In this document: positions 36,009 through 43,801 of the stretch, one piece after another
How the letters are laid out: every line of letters starts with the position of its first letter
How positions within the stretch are numbered: the first letter of the stretch is position 1
DNA from: an uncultured Eubacteriales bacterium
GTDB taxonomy: Bacteria; Bacillota; Clostridia; Christensenellales; Aristaeellaceae
NCBI GenBank assembly: GCA_900315675.1
Contig: OMZY01000010.1
Span: forward strand, 1-64,000
Direction: 5' to 3'
Length of the DNA: 64,000 nt
Position numbers and translations under genes: made by a program
Notes under the pieces: model-generated
Databases searched by the model: none
Told to the model about the DNA's origin: nothing
What the model saw: only the letters and a program-made list of their open reading frames with translations

Positions 36009-36076
36009 CGGGACAAATCCGGCTTCTGATTCGTATATATATGTGAACACTTCTTTAGAAGGAGGATTTGAGAAAG

Positions 36077-37129
36077 ATGTTCAGAAACAATCATCACGGC
36101 TTTACCATGCGGCTGCTGGCTTTGATGCTGGCCGCCGTTCTGATCGCGGGTTCCGCCCTGGCGGAAGACGCTTCTTCCGCTTTGGCCAAAGACCCCTTTG
36201 CCCTGCTGGAGGGCATTGACCTGAGCCTGTGCAGCGGCGCCGGCGCCTGGTCCACGGATATACAGATTCATGCGGACGGCACCTTCAAAGGCACTTATCA
36301 TGACAGTGAAATGGGCGACACGGCGGATAATTATCCGAACGGTTCCATGTACATCAGCGAATTTTCCGGCAAAATGTCCGTTGTGGAGCAGGTCAGTGCA
36401 ACCATCTGGAAGATCCGGGTGGATGAAGTGAATCAGGAAGGCAAAACCGGAGAAGAAACCATTGAGGACGGCCTTCGCTATGTCACCTGCGATCCCTACG
36501 GCGTCACCGCCGGGGACGAAATGATGCTTTATCAGCCGGGAACCTCCCTGGACGGCTTCTCCGACAGCATGAAGTTCTGGGCGCATGTTTTTGACGCTGA
36601 ACAGCAGGAGCTTACGGAGCTGAAGGACTGGTTCCTCTACAGCAGCAAGGAAGACGCTGGTTTTGTGGGCACCCCCGCCGGTGCCGCCGCCGGCGTTTCC
36701 ATGATCAACCCCTGGGAGGATCTGCCTTTGGATCAGGTGCAGAAGCTGATCGGCGTTCCTATGAATATCCCGGAAGGCGCTGAAAAAGCCATCTCCCGCT
36801 GGTATGAAGGAGAAAAAATGGCGGAACTGCAGTTCTTCCGGACCAACGGCGATTTCTGCTTCCGTGCCAAGCCCGTCGCGCCCCGCGGCGAGCTGATAGA
36901 TATCTCGGGAATGTACTTCACCTGGCAGTATCAGGAGGACGTCACCGTCGGCGGCTGCACCGGCACCCTCGCCCAGGTGCAGAGCGAAACCGGCGACTGG
37001 GTCCAGCGCTGCCTCTGGTACGATAACGCCGCCGGCGTCAGCTATTCCCTGACCGTCGTAGCTCCCGATGTCGACGGCCTCGACCTCATCGCCCTCGCCG
37101 AGCAAATCTTCCTTCCCACCGTAGGCTAA
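36077..37129 (+). CDS. Exported protein of unknown function
   Basis: A 350-residue secreted protein: signal peptide RLLALMLAAVLIAGSALA after a basic N-region with two histidines. The mature part begins with a lipocalin-like beta domain (SGAGAWSTDIQIHADGTFKGTYHDSEMG, read in parts), and a second half from about 220 starts NPWEDLPLDQVQKLIGVPMNIPEGAE and is rich in beta strands. The second half may be a separate domain resembling other exported DUF proteins in the same bacteria. The start at ATG 36077 is ten bases after AAGGAGGA, so the TTG nine bases earlier was rejected. Single gene with a terminator. Confidence 0.8.
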   Translation: MFRNNHHGFTMRLLALMLAAVLIAGSALAEDASSALAKDPFALLEGIDLSLCSGAGAWSTDIQIHADGTFKGTYHDSEMGDTADNYPNGSMYISEFSGKMSVVEQVSATIWKIRVDEVNQEGKTGEETIEDGLRYVTCDPYGVTAGDEMMLYQPGTSLDGFSDSMKFWAHVFDAEQQELTELKDWFLYSSKEDAGFVGTPAGAAAGVSMINPWEDLPLDQVQKLIGVPMNIPEGAEKAISRWYEGEKMAELQFFRTNGDFCFRAKPVAPRGELIDISGMYFTWQYQEDVTVGGCTGTLAQVQSETGDWVQRCLWYDNAAGVSYSLTVVAPDVDGLDLIALAEQIFLPTVG

Positions 37130-37140
37130 TCGGATACAAC

Positions 37141-37176
37141 ACAATGGCTGCCTTTCCGGCAGCCATTTTCTTTTTT
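37141..37176 (+). terminator. Terminator of exported 350-residue protein gene
   Basis: ATGGCTGCC / GGCAGCCAT stem, 5-base loop, then TTTTCTTTTTT. Confidence 0.9.
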
Positions 37177-37257
37177 CAACCACCAACACGCAAAACAGGA
37201 ATGTGACTGCTTTCCATCGCCTCCACTACCAAACCAAAACCGTCTTCGTCTTTTTCA

Positions 37258-37354
37258 CATTCACCGCAGGTGAATAATTCATATCGTCGAAGACGATAAT
37301 TCATATTGAGTCGCTTGCGGCTCAATAATTCATATTGCCAAAGGCAATAATTCA
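37258..37354. repeat. Hairpin array with AATTCAT linkers, block 2
   Basis: TTCACC-GCA-GGTGAA, ATCGTC-GAA-GACGAT, ATTGAGTCGC-TT-GCGGCTCAAT and ATTGCC-AAA-GGCAAT, each followed by AATTCAT. The first stem differs from blocks 3, 5 and 6 (TTCGCC/GGCGAA) by a paired compensatory change. Confidence 0.92.
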
Positions 37355-37779
37355 TTCCCCTGTCCCGCCGCAGCGGTTAATTGTGCATTGTTAATTGTTA
37401 ATTGTTCATTTGGGCTTTGCCCATTGTCCCCTCTGTCACATTTCTGCTATCCATAACCTCCACGTTATAGTGTCATTCCGACCGGAACGAAGTGGAGTGG
37501 AGGAATCCCTTACTACGTCCGAAGGACGAATAATTGTGCATTGTTAATCATTGTTAATTGTTAATTATTCATTTGGCCTTTGCCCACTGTCCCTCTGTCA
37601 CGTTCCCGCTCTCTATAACCTCCAAAATGTCATCCTGACCAAGGCCGCTTGCGGCCGCGTCGAAGGATCTCCTCCGAAGATATAGACCTTCTGTAACCGG
37701 AACATCTTCTGCATAGAAACCGCACCAATTATGAATTATGAATTGTTGAGCATCTGTCCAAATCTTTGATTTGGGGCGA

Positions 37780-37880
37780 AGAGCCGATGACTGCCAGTGG
37801 CAGAAATTTCATCGGATCTGAGGTCAACCGAAGCAAGTGAGCTGCCCAGTGGGCAGTCGCGCCGACTGAGGTTGCGGAAT
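37780..37880. repeat. Long interspersed repeat, copy 3 (shortened)
   Basis: Matches copy 1 in GATGACTGCCAGTGGCAGAA, GAGGTCAACCGAAGCAAG, GAGCTGCCCAGTGGG and GCGCCGACTGAGGTTGCGGA, but lacks the GCGCCCTGA middle. Confidence 0.72.
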
Positions 37881-37949
37881 ACAGATGCCATGCTACAGCC
37901 GTCAAAGTGCCTTTGGCACTTTGGTAACGGCGATCGCAGAATTGTGAAT

Positions 37950-38468
37950 TCATATTCTCTTCTCCATCCACAGCAGATCGTACCATCTGTCAAACTTCTT
38001 CCCCACGCCCTTCATCCAGGCCACCTGCTCATATCCTTCCTTCTCATGGAACCGCACGCTGTCATGGGTCAGGTACTCGTCTTCCTCCTCGCAGTATCCG
38101 ATGCCAGCCAGCAGAGTCACGATTCCCCGCTCCCGCAGCCTTTCCTCCAGCCCCCTGTACAGCAGCGCGCCCGCCCCGTTCCTGCGGCATTCATGATCCA
38201 CATAGATCGACGTGGTCACGGTCCAGTTATAGGCGTCCCGTGGGCTGTAACGCCCGGCGTAAACATACCCGATAATCCTTCCCGCCTTCTCGCACACCAG
38301 GTAGGGATATTTCGCGCTGATCTTCCGGACCCGTTCCCTGAACTCTTCCGCCGTCGGCGCTGTATACTCAAAGGAAACCGCCGTGTTCTCCACATAATAG
38401 GCGTAAATCTCTGCCAGTCTTTCCGCGTCTTCCTCCCGGACGGCGCGGATTGTCATTTCACTTTCCAT
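37950..38468 (-). CDS. GNAT family N-acetyltransferase (phosphinothricin acetyltransferase-like)
   Basis: A 172-residue acetyltransferase. It begins with TIRAVREEDAERLAEIYAYYVENTAVSFE (read in parts), the usual start of the PAT/YncA subgroup, and acetyl-CoA binding motif A reads YVDHECRRNGAGALLYRGLEE. The PAT subgroup acetylates small amines such as phosphinothricin or methionine derivatives. The gene is last in the marR/redox/GNAT operon, starting three bases after its neighbour ends. Confidence 0.9.
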   Translation of the reverse strand: MESEMTIRAVREEDAERLAEIYAYYVENTAVSFEYTAPTAEEFRERVRKISAKYPYLVCEKAGRIIGYVYAGRYSPRDAYNWTVTTSIYVDHECRRNGAGALLYRGLEERLRERGIVTLLAGIGYCEEEDEYLTHDSVRFHEKEGYEQVAWMKGVGKKFDRWYDLLWMEKRI

Positions 38469-38470
38469 TG

Positions 38471-38914
38471 TTACTGCCTCTCTCCGATAATCTTTTCCAG
38501 CACTGCCACCGCGTTGGCAACCATCTGCGGGCAGAGCTCCTCAAATAGTTTCTTTTCCCTTGCCTTTTTCTTCCCTTCCGGGGTGGAGATATCGTATCCC
38601 AGTATTTCCCTGCAAATGCAGGATCCGCAGGCCTCCGCAAACCCTATCGTCATCCGGTCTGTCACCTCGTTGGAGTCCTCCCGGCTGTCCTTGTCCGCCA
38701 GATCATGCTGCCCGTACAGGGAGCCCAGCACCATCAGCGCGCCGGTGCAGGCACCGCACACTTCTCCCCGGCGCATGCCTCCTCCGAAACAGGATCCGAG
38801 CTTCAGCGCCTGTTCCTCCGTCAGACCGCATTCCTCCGCGTAGGAGGCCAGCACCGCCTGGGAGCAGTGGAACCCGTCCCGGAAGTATTTCACCGCTTTT
38901 TCCTGCCGCGTCAT
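38471..38914 (-). CDS. C_GCAxxG_C_C family redox protein
   Basis: A 147-residue protein of the C_GCAxxG_C_C family (putative redox-active, sometimes selenium- or iron-sulfur-related). The cysteines are spread as expected: FHCSQAVLASYAEECG, LGSCFGGGMRRGEVCGACTGALMVLG with the GACTG form of the signature, ACGSCICREILG and FEELCPQMV. The biochemical role of the family is not established. It overlaps the MarR gene by four bases and precedes the GNAT gene, so all three are co-regulated. Confidence 0.9.
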   Translation of the reverse strand: MTRQEKAVKYFRDGFHCSQAVLASYAEECGLTEEQALKLGSCFGGGMRRGEVCGACTGALMVLGSLYGQHDLADKDSREDSNEVTDRMTIGFAEACGSCICREILGYDISTPEGKKKAREKKLFEELCPQMVANAVAVLEKIIGERQ

Positions 38915-39348
38915 TTCTTTATCTCCGCCTCCCGGCAGGCCTCGTTGTAAATCCGCAGCGCTTCCAGCACCTGCTGTCGCCTGTCTTCACTGATCCGGGA
39001 GAAAACCTCCCCGAACTTTGCGTCCATATCGTTTTCGATCTTTTCAAACCTGGCCTGTCCTTTTTCCGTCAGGGTCAGCACCACGCTGCGGCGGTCCGTC
39101 TTCGACGGTTCCCTGTTCACATATTCCTTCTGAACCAGTTCCTCCACGCCGCGGCTGATGCCGCTTTTATCCAGGCCTACCGCTTCCGCCAGTTCTTTCA
39201 CGCAGATGCCCGGTTTCCGGCCGATCTCCACGATCAGGAAGCACTGGGATTCATTGATGCCGCACTGGCAGCAGTCGGACTGATTCAGGGCCGCCAGATG
39301 GCATTCCAGCTCCCTGGTATATTCCCGGAAAAGCTTTACCTCTTTCAT
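38911..39348 (-). CDS. MarR family transcriptional regulator
   Basis: A 145-residue winged-helix repressor. The recognition region is VKELAEAVGLDKSGISRGVEELVQKEYV and the wing is REPSKTDRRSVVLTLTEKG, both read in parts and typical of MarR. Near the N-terminus is a cluster of cysteines (SDCCQCGINESQC), which could sense oxidants or metals. It heads its own operon. The promoter (TTGACA-N17-TATGAT) lies upstream and overlaps an inverted repeat AGTTGC...GCAACT, a possible autoregulatory operator. Confidence 0.92.
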   Translation of the reverse strand: MKEVKLFREYTRELECHLAALNQSDCCQCGINESQCFLIVEIGRKPGICVKELAEAVGLDKSGISRGVEELVQKEYVNREPSKTDRRSVVLTLTEKGQARFEKIENDMDAKFGEVFSRISEDRRQQVLEALRIYNEACREAEIKK

Positions 39349-39371
39349 GCGTTCCCCTCCTTATGGCTGTC

Positions 39372-39400
39372 ATCATATTCATTTTAGTTGCGTTTGTCAA
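39372..39400 (-). promoter_or_regulatory. Promoter of marR operon, with possible operator
   Basis: TTGACA, 17-base spacer, TATGAT on the minus strand. The inverted repeat AGTTGC / GCAACT (about 39386-39418) covers the -35 box. Confidence 0.78.
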
Positions 39401-39519
39401 CTGTTTATTTTTGCAACTTTTGTTTTTCTTCCGTTCCTTCCGTTTTCTTTTATATGCCGGGATTGAAGCCCCGGCTTCTCCCGTTGTATTGTTGAATAGT
39501 CATAAAGGAGGCCGTATAG

Positions 39520-41055
39520 ATGAAAAAGCAGTTCGTCACTCTTGCCCTGCTGATTCTTGCCCTGTTCGCAGTCTGTGTATGCGCCGCCAGTGCAGAAGAG
39601 CCGCTCCCCGCAAAGATCAGCGAATTCTTCAGCGACAGCTCCTTCGCGGATGCGGAGATCATCGGCACCGCCCGCTGGAACACCGGCTGGTTCGTCCTCG
39701 TGCGGAAAGGCGGCAACAATATCGTTTACAGCTTCGCCCCTTCGGAAAACGGCTGGAAGAACGACTTCTCCGCTGCCAAGGGCGTACCTCAGGGCGACGT
39801 CCGGATGTTCGTCACCGATTCCATTGACGAATATATGGCGCAGCAGTCCTATAAAGGCCCCTTCCTGGTCTTTGAGCAATACAGTGCCGCCGAAAAATCT
39901 GTAACGCTGTTCGCCGCCTATCAGCATAATTCCTCAGGCCAGTGGAATCTGATCCGCCTCTTCGGCGGCAGTTTTGACCATATGGTGCTGCAGAAAGGCG
40001 TCATCACCTATTACAAGGACGCGGCGCTGAGCGAGGTTGCCGGCACAGCGAAAGGAGCCTTCCAGCGGAACCTGCGCTATGTGAACCTTTCTTCCCTGCC
40101 TCAGACCTATAAAAAGGCTGCCAGCAGCCTGACCAAGCCTCCGGTACTCCCCGAAGGTTCCGAACTCGTCGCAACGGACATCCAGTTTGAAGGCGGAAAG
40201 AAGTATTCCGTTTATTCCGCGCCGGATAAAACCTCCCTGCGCAGCAGCAACGGCAAGGCCGCGGTTTCCACCAACGGCTGGATTCAGGTGTTCGGAAAGG
40301 AAAACAACTGGATCCTGATCCAGTATTCCATCGACAAGGATCATTACCGTTTCGGCTATATTGACGCGGCTGCCCTGCCGAAAAAGGCCAGAGTGTCGGA
40401 TCTGGCCTTTGACAGGATCAAAGCGACGGTCAGCGAGAACGTCAGCGTGACGGATGACCCGCTCTTCTCCCGCAGCGAAATCGCGTCTCTTAAAGGCGGT
40501 GAAAACGTAATCCTTCTGTCTAAGATGGGTAACTGGGCCTATATCGAAGTTCCCGGCTGTCGCGGTTTTGTTCCCTGGTCTTCCCTTTCCTTCTCTTCGG
40601 CGGCTGTTGAAGGCTTTAACATCTTTACCGGCAAAGACGGCAGGCAGTACGACATGTTTGAAATCCAAAAATTGTTGTACGACGACGCTCATCACGTATA
40701 CGCCGTTTCCGGTCAATACGAACGCTTTGTGGAGGGTAATGAATGCTATGAGGGCGACCTGACCGGTGAGGTCGTAACCTATAACCTCGCGCCGGATTTC
40801 CGCGCGGAGATGCAAAGTCCATCGCAACCCGATCCCGACGCTTATGTTTCCGTCACGGATCTGTATACCTGGTATATCGACGCCTATCTGGAGGGAAAAG
40901 CCCCCGAAGGCGGAAACCTGGTCTTCTCCTGTGACCTGACGGATGCGCAGGCGGAAACCACCCCTGTCGACTTCTGGTTTGTCACCGCTTATATCCGCCT
41001 CAACGACAAAAACGAAATCGAATACATGAAATCCCGTTATGTTCCCTGGGGCTGA
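39520..41055 (+). CDS. Large exported protein with SH3-like domains
   Basis: A 511-residue secreted protein. Signal peptide FVTLALLILALFAVCVCAASA is cleaved near residue 25. The N-terminal domain (25-190) is beta-rich (WNTGWFVLVRKGGNN, WNLIRLFGG). Two bacterial SH3-like segments follow, at about 225-290 (KYSVYSAPDKTSLRSSNGKAAVSTNGWIQVFG, read in parts) and 305-360 (NVSVTDDPLFSRSEIASLKGGENVILLSKMGNWAYIEV, read in parts). The C-terminal domain is acidic. SH3b domains often bind peptidoglycan or mediate protein contacts at the wall. AAAGGAGG precedes the start. Confidence 0.82.
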   Translation: MKKQFVTLALLILALFAVCVCAASAEEPLPAKISEFFSDSSFADAEIIGTARWNTGWFVLVRKGGNNIVYSFAPSENGWKNDFSAAKGVPQGDVRMFVTDSIDEYMAQQSYKGPFLVFEQYSAAEKSVTLFAAYQHNSSGQWNLIRLFGGSFDHMVLQKGVITYYKDAALSEVAGTAKGAFQRNLRYVNLSSLPQTYKKAASSLTKPPVLPEGSELVATDIQFEGGKKYSVYSAPDKTSLRSSNGKAAVSTNGWIQVFGKENNWILIQYSIDKDHYRFGYIDAAALPKKARVSDLAFDRIKATVSENVSVTDDPLFSRSEIASLKGGENVILLSKMGNWAYIEVPGCRGFVPWSSLSFSSAAVEGFNIFTGKDGRQYDMFEIQKLLYDDAHHVYAVSGQYERFVEGNECYEGDLTGEVVTYNLAPDFRAEMQSPSQPDPDAYVSVTDLYTWYIDAYLEGKAPEGGNLVFSCDLTDAQAETTPVDFWFVTAYIRLNDKNEIEYMKSRYVPWG

Positions 41056-41059
41056 ATGT

Positions 41060-41097
41060 AAAAAGCCTGCTTTCCCTTCCGGAAGCAGGCTTTTTCT
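41060..41097 (+). terminator. Terminator of exported SH3-like protein gene
   Basis: AAAAGCCTGCTT / AAGCAGGCTTTTT stem with T-run. Confidence 0.9.
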
Positions 41098-41146
41098 TTC
41101 CCCAGGCCGTATCAAGCCCCACATGTCCAGCACTTATCAGGCAATG

Positions 41147-41229
41147 CAGGAATGTGACTGGGGGACAGACATATCCGTCACGGCCGTCAGGCTGTGACCG
41201 TAAGTCTGTCCCCTCTGTCACATTTCTGC
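41147..41229. repeat. Large GGGACAGAC inverted repeat, copy
   Basis: GCAGGAATGTGAC ... GGGGACAGAC at the left pairs with GTCTGTCCCC ... GTCACATTTCTGC at the right; a second stem (CGTCACGG / CTGTGACCG) lies inside. It is followed by the family tail CTATCCATAACCTCCAC. Confidence 0.85.
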
Positions 41230-41427
41230 TATCCATAACCTCCACGATGTCATCCTGACCAAGGCCGCTTGCGCCCGCGTGGATGGATCTACCCACCCGC
41301 TCACGTTCGGGAACCCAACAGGAACGCCATCACCTTCATATGTCATTTCGACCGGAGCGCAGCGAAGTGGAGAAATCTCGTTCTCCTCTCCCCGCCGTAG
41401 CGGATAATTCTGCATTATGCATTCTGC

Positions 41428-41496
41428 ATTCGCCTTTGGCGAATAATTCATATCGTCGAAGACGATAATTCATATTGCCGCAGGCAATAATTCATT
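41428..41496. repeat. Hairpin array with AATTCAT linkers, block 3
   Basis: TTCGCC-TTT-GGCGAA, ATCGTC-GAA-GACGAT and ATTGCC-GCA-GGCAAT with AATTCAT linkers; the ATTGAGTCGC unit of block 2 is missing. Confidence 0.92.
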
Positions 41497-41533
41497 CCAG
41501 CCCTGCCAGGGCCTTTCGCCCTGTCAGGGCTGG
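41497..41533. repeat. 16-bp palindrome overlapping chitinase stop codon
   Basis: CCAGCCCTGCCAGGGC pairs with GCCCTGTCAGGGCTGG around CTTTC. The single mismatch falls in the stop codon of the chitinase on the minus strand. Confidence 0.85.
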
Positions 41534-42738
41534 AGTCCCTGGTGCATTTCCGTAATCATCGGCCAGTCATTGTCGATGCTGTCTCCATGCACTTCCCACA
41601 CGATCAGGCCGCCCAGGCCCTTTTCCTTGATGTAGTCCAGCTTGGCCTGCAGGGATTCAGCGCTTTCATAGGTGATGAAGTTGAGATATTCAGCCGCGTC
41701 CGGATCATCGTTCCACAGCCAGGCAGCGCCCTTTTCCGCGTCATAGCCCTTATGCCATCCGGGAGTGCCTTCCGGAACAGCCGCCTGCTCTGTCGCCATC
41801 AGGTCATGCCAGGTATAATCTTCAATCGCGTCCCCGGGAGCGCCCACGGTCTCCTCCGCCGCCTCCCGCATCTTCCAGCCATGGCTGTACAGCGGGGAAC
41901 CGATGGTGATCTTTTCCGCCGGCACGCCCTGCTCCAGCAGGTACTTCACCGCCGTGTCCGCGGAAACTTCGCCCAGCAGCGCCGTGTGATGGCCCGTGTT
42001 CTCTTCCCAGGAGCCGGCCATGTCATAGGTCATCAGGTTGATCTTGTCCACATACGGATGCAGGGAGGCATAGTCCTGCTTGCTCAGGGACCAGCCGACA
42101 GAGGCGCCCGCGCACACGGTCAGCACCTTGTTCCCGGCGCCGAAGTGCTCGTCCAGCGCTTCCCGCAGTTCCTTCAGCAGCAGCGTGTAGTTGGTCCAGT
42201 CATCGCCCACCACCGGGCATCCTTCATCGTTTTCATCCTCGGGTTCCCGTTCCACGCCGGGATACTCCCAGTCGATGTCCAGGCCGGACAGGAAAGGATA
42301 TTCGTCCAGGGTGTCCAGGCAGCTCTTGATGAAGGAGCCGCGGCTTTCAGCCGTCAGCGCCATCTCGGAGAAATGGCCGGAGTCGGTCCATCCGCCGATG
42401 GAGATCAGGATCTGCTTGTCCGGATACTTTTCCGCGGCGGCCGCGTACTGCGGGAAATGCGCCACGGCGTTGTCCGGGTCCGTATCCGCCCAGGGATCAG
42501 TGGAAACTACGGCAAAGCCGCCGTCCTGGGGAACAACTTCCCAGAAGGCGTGGTTCACGCAGTCAATCCGGTCCCAGGGCAGGTTCGTCACGTCCTGCCG
42601 GGCGTCGGAATAGATGTTCCAGTTCGGGAAGTATACCGTCACACCGGGTCCTTTCTTCGCTGTCTCCGCAGCGGCCGCGCCCAGGAGCAGGGCAAGTGTC
42701 AGGGAAAGAGTCAGTAACACGCAAATCAGCTTTTTCAT
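41524..42738 (-). CDS. Secreted glycoside hydrolase family 18 (chitinase-like)
   Basis: A 404-residue GH18 enzyme that would cleave beta-1,4-linked N-acetylglucosamine chains such as chitin, or act as an endo-beta-N-acetylglucosaminidase. Signal peptide ICVLLTLSLTLALLLGAAAA. The catalytic motif is complete: GLDIDWEYP at 152-160 with the proton donor Glu158 and aspartates 154 and 156. Other barrel strands are VTVYFPNWNIY, ILISIGGWTDS, INLMTYDM and ITIGSPLYSHGW. No carbohydrate-binding module follows. The start is supported by GGAGGG nine bases upstream and a promoter (TTACAG-N16-TAGAAT). Confidence 0.95.
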   Translation of the reverse strand: MKKLICVLLTLSLTLALLLGAAAAETAKKGPGVTVYFPNWNIYSDARQDVTNLPWDRIDCVNHAFWEVVPQDGGFAVVSTDPWADTDPDNAVAHFPQYAAAAEKYPDKQILISIGGWTDSGHFSEMALTAESRGSFIKSCLDTLDEYPFLSGLDIDWEYPGVEREPEDENDEGCPVVGDDWTNYTLLLKELREALDEHFGAGNKVLTVCAGASVGWSLSKQDYASLHPYVDKINLMTYDMAGSWEENTGHHTALLGEVSADTAVKYLLEQGVPAEKITIGSPLYSHGWKMREAAEETVGAPGDAIEDYTWHDLMATEQAAVPEGTPGWHKGYDAEKGAAWLWNDDPDAAEYLNFITYESAESLQAKLDYIKEKGLGGLIVWEVHGDSIDNDWPMITEMHQGLQP

Positions 42739-42779
42739 TTTGAGCCCTCCAAATGTAATAGTTTTCCCTTGTTGGGCTC

Positions 42780-42807
42780 ATTCTAACACTGAACCATTTG
42801 ACTGTAA
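42780..42807 (-). promoter_or_regulatory. Predicted promoter of chitinase gene
   Basis: TTACAG, 16-base spacer, TAGAAT on the minus strand. Confidence 0.55.
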
Positions 42808-42907
42808 TTGACTCGCTTTGTGCTGTTGTTGTCAGTTGTTGTGCTGTTATACCGTTTCCGGTTTCTGCCGCCGGAGATGTAACCGTTTGCGTTTTCCGGT
42901 CCCTCTT

Positions 42908-43294
42908 TTATTTCCGGAATATCCGTACCAGCACGCCGCCCGGGATTCCCTCCACGGTCGCGCCCAGGTCCGCTGTTTCCCAGTCCTTCAGCAGGGGGCT
43001 GTCGGTCACAATCCGGGGCGTAAACCCATTCTCCCAGCCGCCCTGGTTTTCAATAAAGATCCGGCAGGCGTTGCCCGCCGCGTCCTGGCCTTCCAGCATA
43101 TAGCGGGCGGAAAGCCGGGTCTTGCCGTCCTGCCCGATCCGCTGCGTGTCCACGCCGGTGCCCACGGTCTTGCCCCGGAAATACGGCCCCTCCGTGATCC
43201 CTGTGAAGGGAATCATCACAATGGTGGTTTCCTGTCCCCGGACGGAGACGGCCTCGCCGCATTCCACCCGGATTTCCATCAGCAGTTCTTCCAT
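42908..43294 (-). CDS. DUF3237 family protein
   Basis: A 128-residue protein resembling the DUF3237 family of small beta-barrel proteins with unknown role. Characteristic are TIVMIPFTGITEGPYFRGKTVGTGVD at the start and ARYMLEGQDAAGNACRIFIENQG in the middle (both read in parts). The fold is probably lipocalin-like and binds a small ligand. It is the last gene of an operon after rpiB, 26 bases downstream, with GGAGAG before the start. A metabolic link to ribose phosphate is not established. Confidence 0.78.
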   Translation of the reverse strand: MEELLMEIRVECGEAVSVRGQETTIVMIPFTGITEGPYFRGKTVGTGVDTQRIGQDGKTRLSARYMLEGQDAAGNACRIFIENQGGWENGFTPRIVTDSPLLKDWETADLGATVEGIPGGVLVRIFRK

Positions 43295-43320
43295 GGTTTT
43301 CTCTCCTTTTCCGGCGGTCC

Positions 43321-43776
43321 TTACACCTCCGGCGCCTCACCGTTTTCAATCCTGGTGATCATATCGATCCTCCGCTGGTGTCGTCCGCCCTCGAATTCCG
43401 CGGTCAGCCAGGCACGGGCGATCATCTTCGCCTTCTCCGTGCCCACCACCAGGGCGCCCATGGTCAGGATATTGCTGTTGTTGTGCCGCTTGCTCATTTC
43501 GGCGCTGTATACGTCGCTGCAGGTGCACACGCGGATCCCCTTCACCTTTCCGGCCGCGATGCTGATGCCCATGCCGGTGCCGCACAGCAGGATTCCCCGG
43601 TCGCATTCCCCGTCGGCCACGGCTTTGGCCGCCCGGTAGCCGTATACTGGATAGTCGTCCTGGCTGTTCACGTCATAGGTGCCGAAATCCTTCCATTCCA
43701 GCCCCATCCCCTCCAGCATTTTCTTCAGTTCCTCTTTCAGGGCGATTCCGTGATGGTCGCAGGCCAGCGCAATCAT
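43321..43776 (-). CDS. rpiB: Ribose-5-phosphate isomerase B (RpiB/LacAB family)
   Basis: A 151-residue sugar-phosphate isomerase interconverting ribose-5-phosphate and ribulose-5-phosphate. It shows the start IALACDHHGIALKEEL (substrate-binding DHxG), the loop LLCGTGMGISIAAGKVKGIR with the catalytic cysteine, and HNNSNILTMGA. Some family members prefer allose or galactose 6-phosphates, so the exact substrate is not certain. It lies between a membrane protein and a DUF3237 gene, and has CGGAGGTG nine bases upstream. Confidence 0.94.
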   Translation of the reverse strand: MIALACDHHGIALKEELKKMLEGMGLEWKDFGTYDVNSQDDYPVYGYRAAKAVADGECDRGILLCGTGMGISIAAGKVKGIRVCTCSDVYSAEMSKRHNNSNILTMGALVVGTEKAKMIARAWLTAEFEGGRHQRRIDMITRIENGEAPEV

Positions 43777-43801
43777 ACCGTATGCACCTCCGTTTTGCCG
43801 C

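Larger units (their letters stand above)
37130..37949. repeat. Large intergenic repeat cluster
   Basis: 820 bases without a convincing gene: terminator (37141-37176); half of a large inverted-repeat element (AGGAATGTGACTG, 37198); hairpin array block 2 (37258-37354); ATTGTTA 7-mers; two truncated CTGTCACRTT ends with the tail CTATCCATAACCTCCAC (about 37432 and 37597); TGTCATTCC elements (37470-37510 and 37628-37673); and a copy of the long repeat (37780-37880). Confidence 0.78.
41056..41523. repeat. Intergenic repeat cluster
   Basis: No gene. Terminator (41060-41097), large inverted repeat with GGGGACAGAC / GTCTGTCCCC arms (41147-41229), two TGTCAT elements (41247-41291 and 41340-41380) with CTCACGTTCGGGAACCC between them (about 41300), ATTMTGC 7-mers (41407-41429), hairpin array block 3 (41428-41496) and the palindrome over the chitinase stop. 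Confidence 0.8.

Noticed and set aside
37797-38843. A 348-codon frame running through the repeat region and over the GNAT and redox genes.
   Set aside because: It is antisense to two well-supported genes and begins in a repeat copy.
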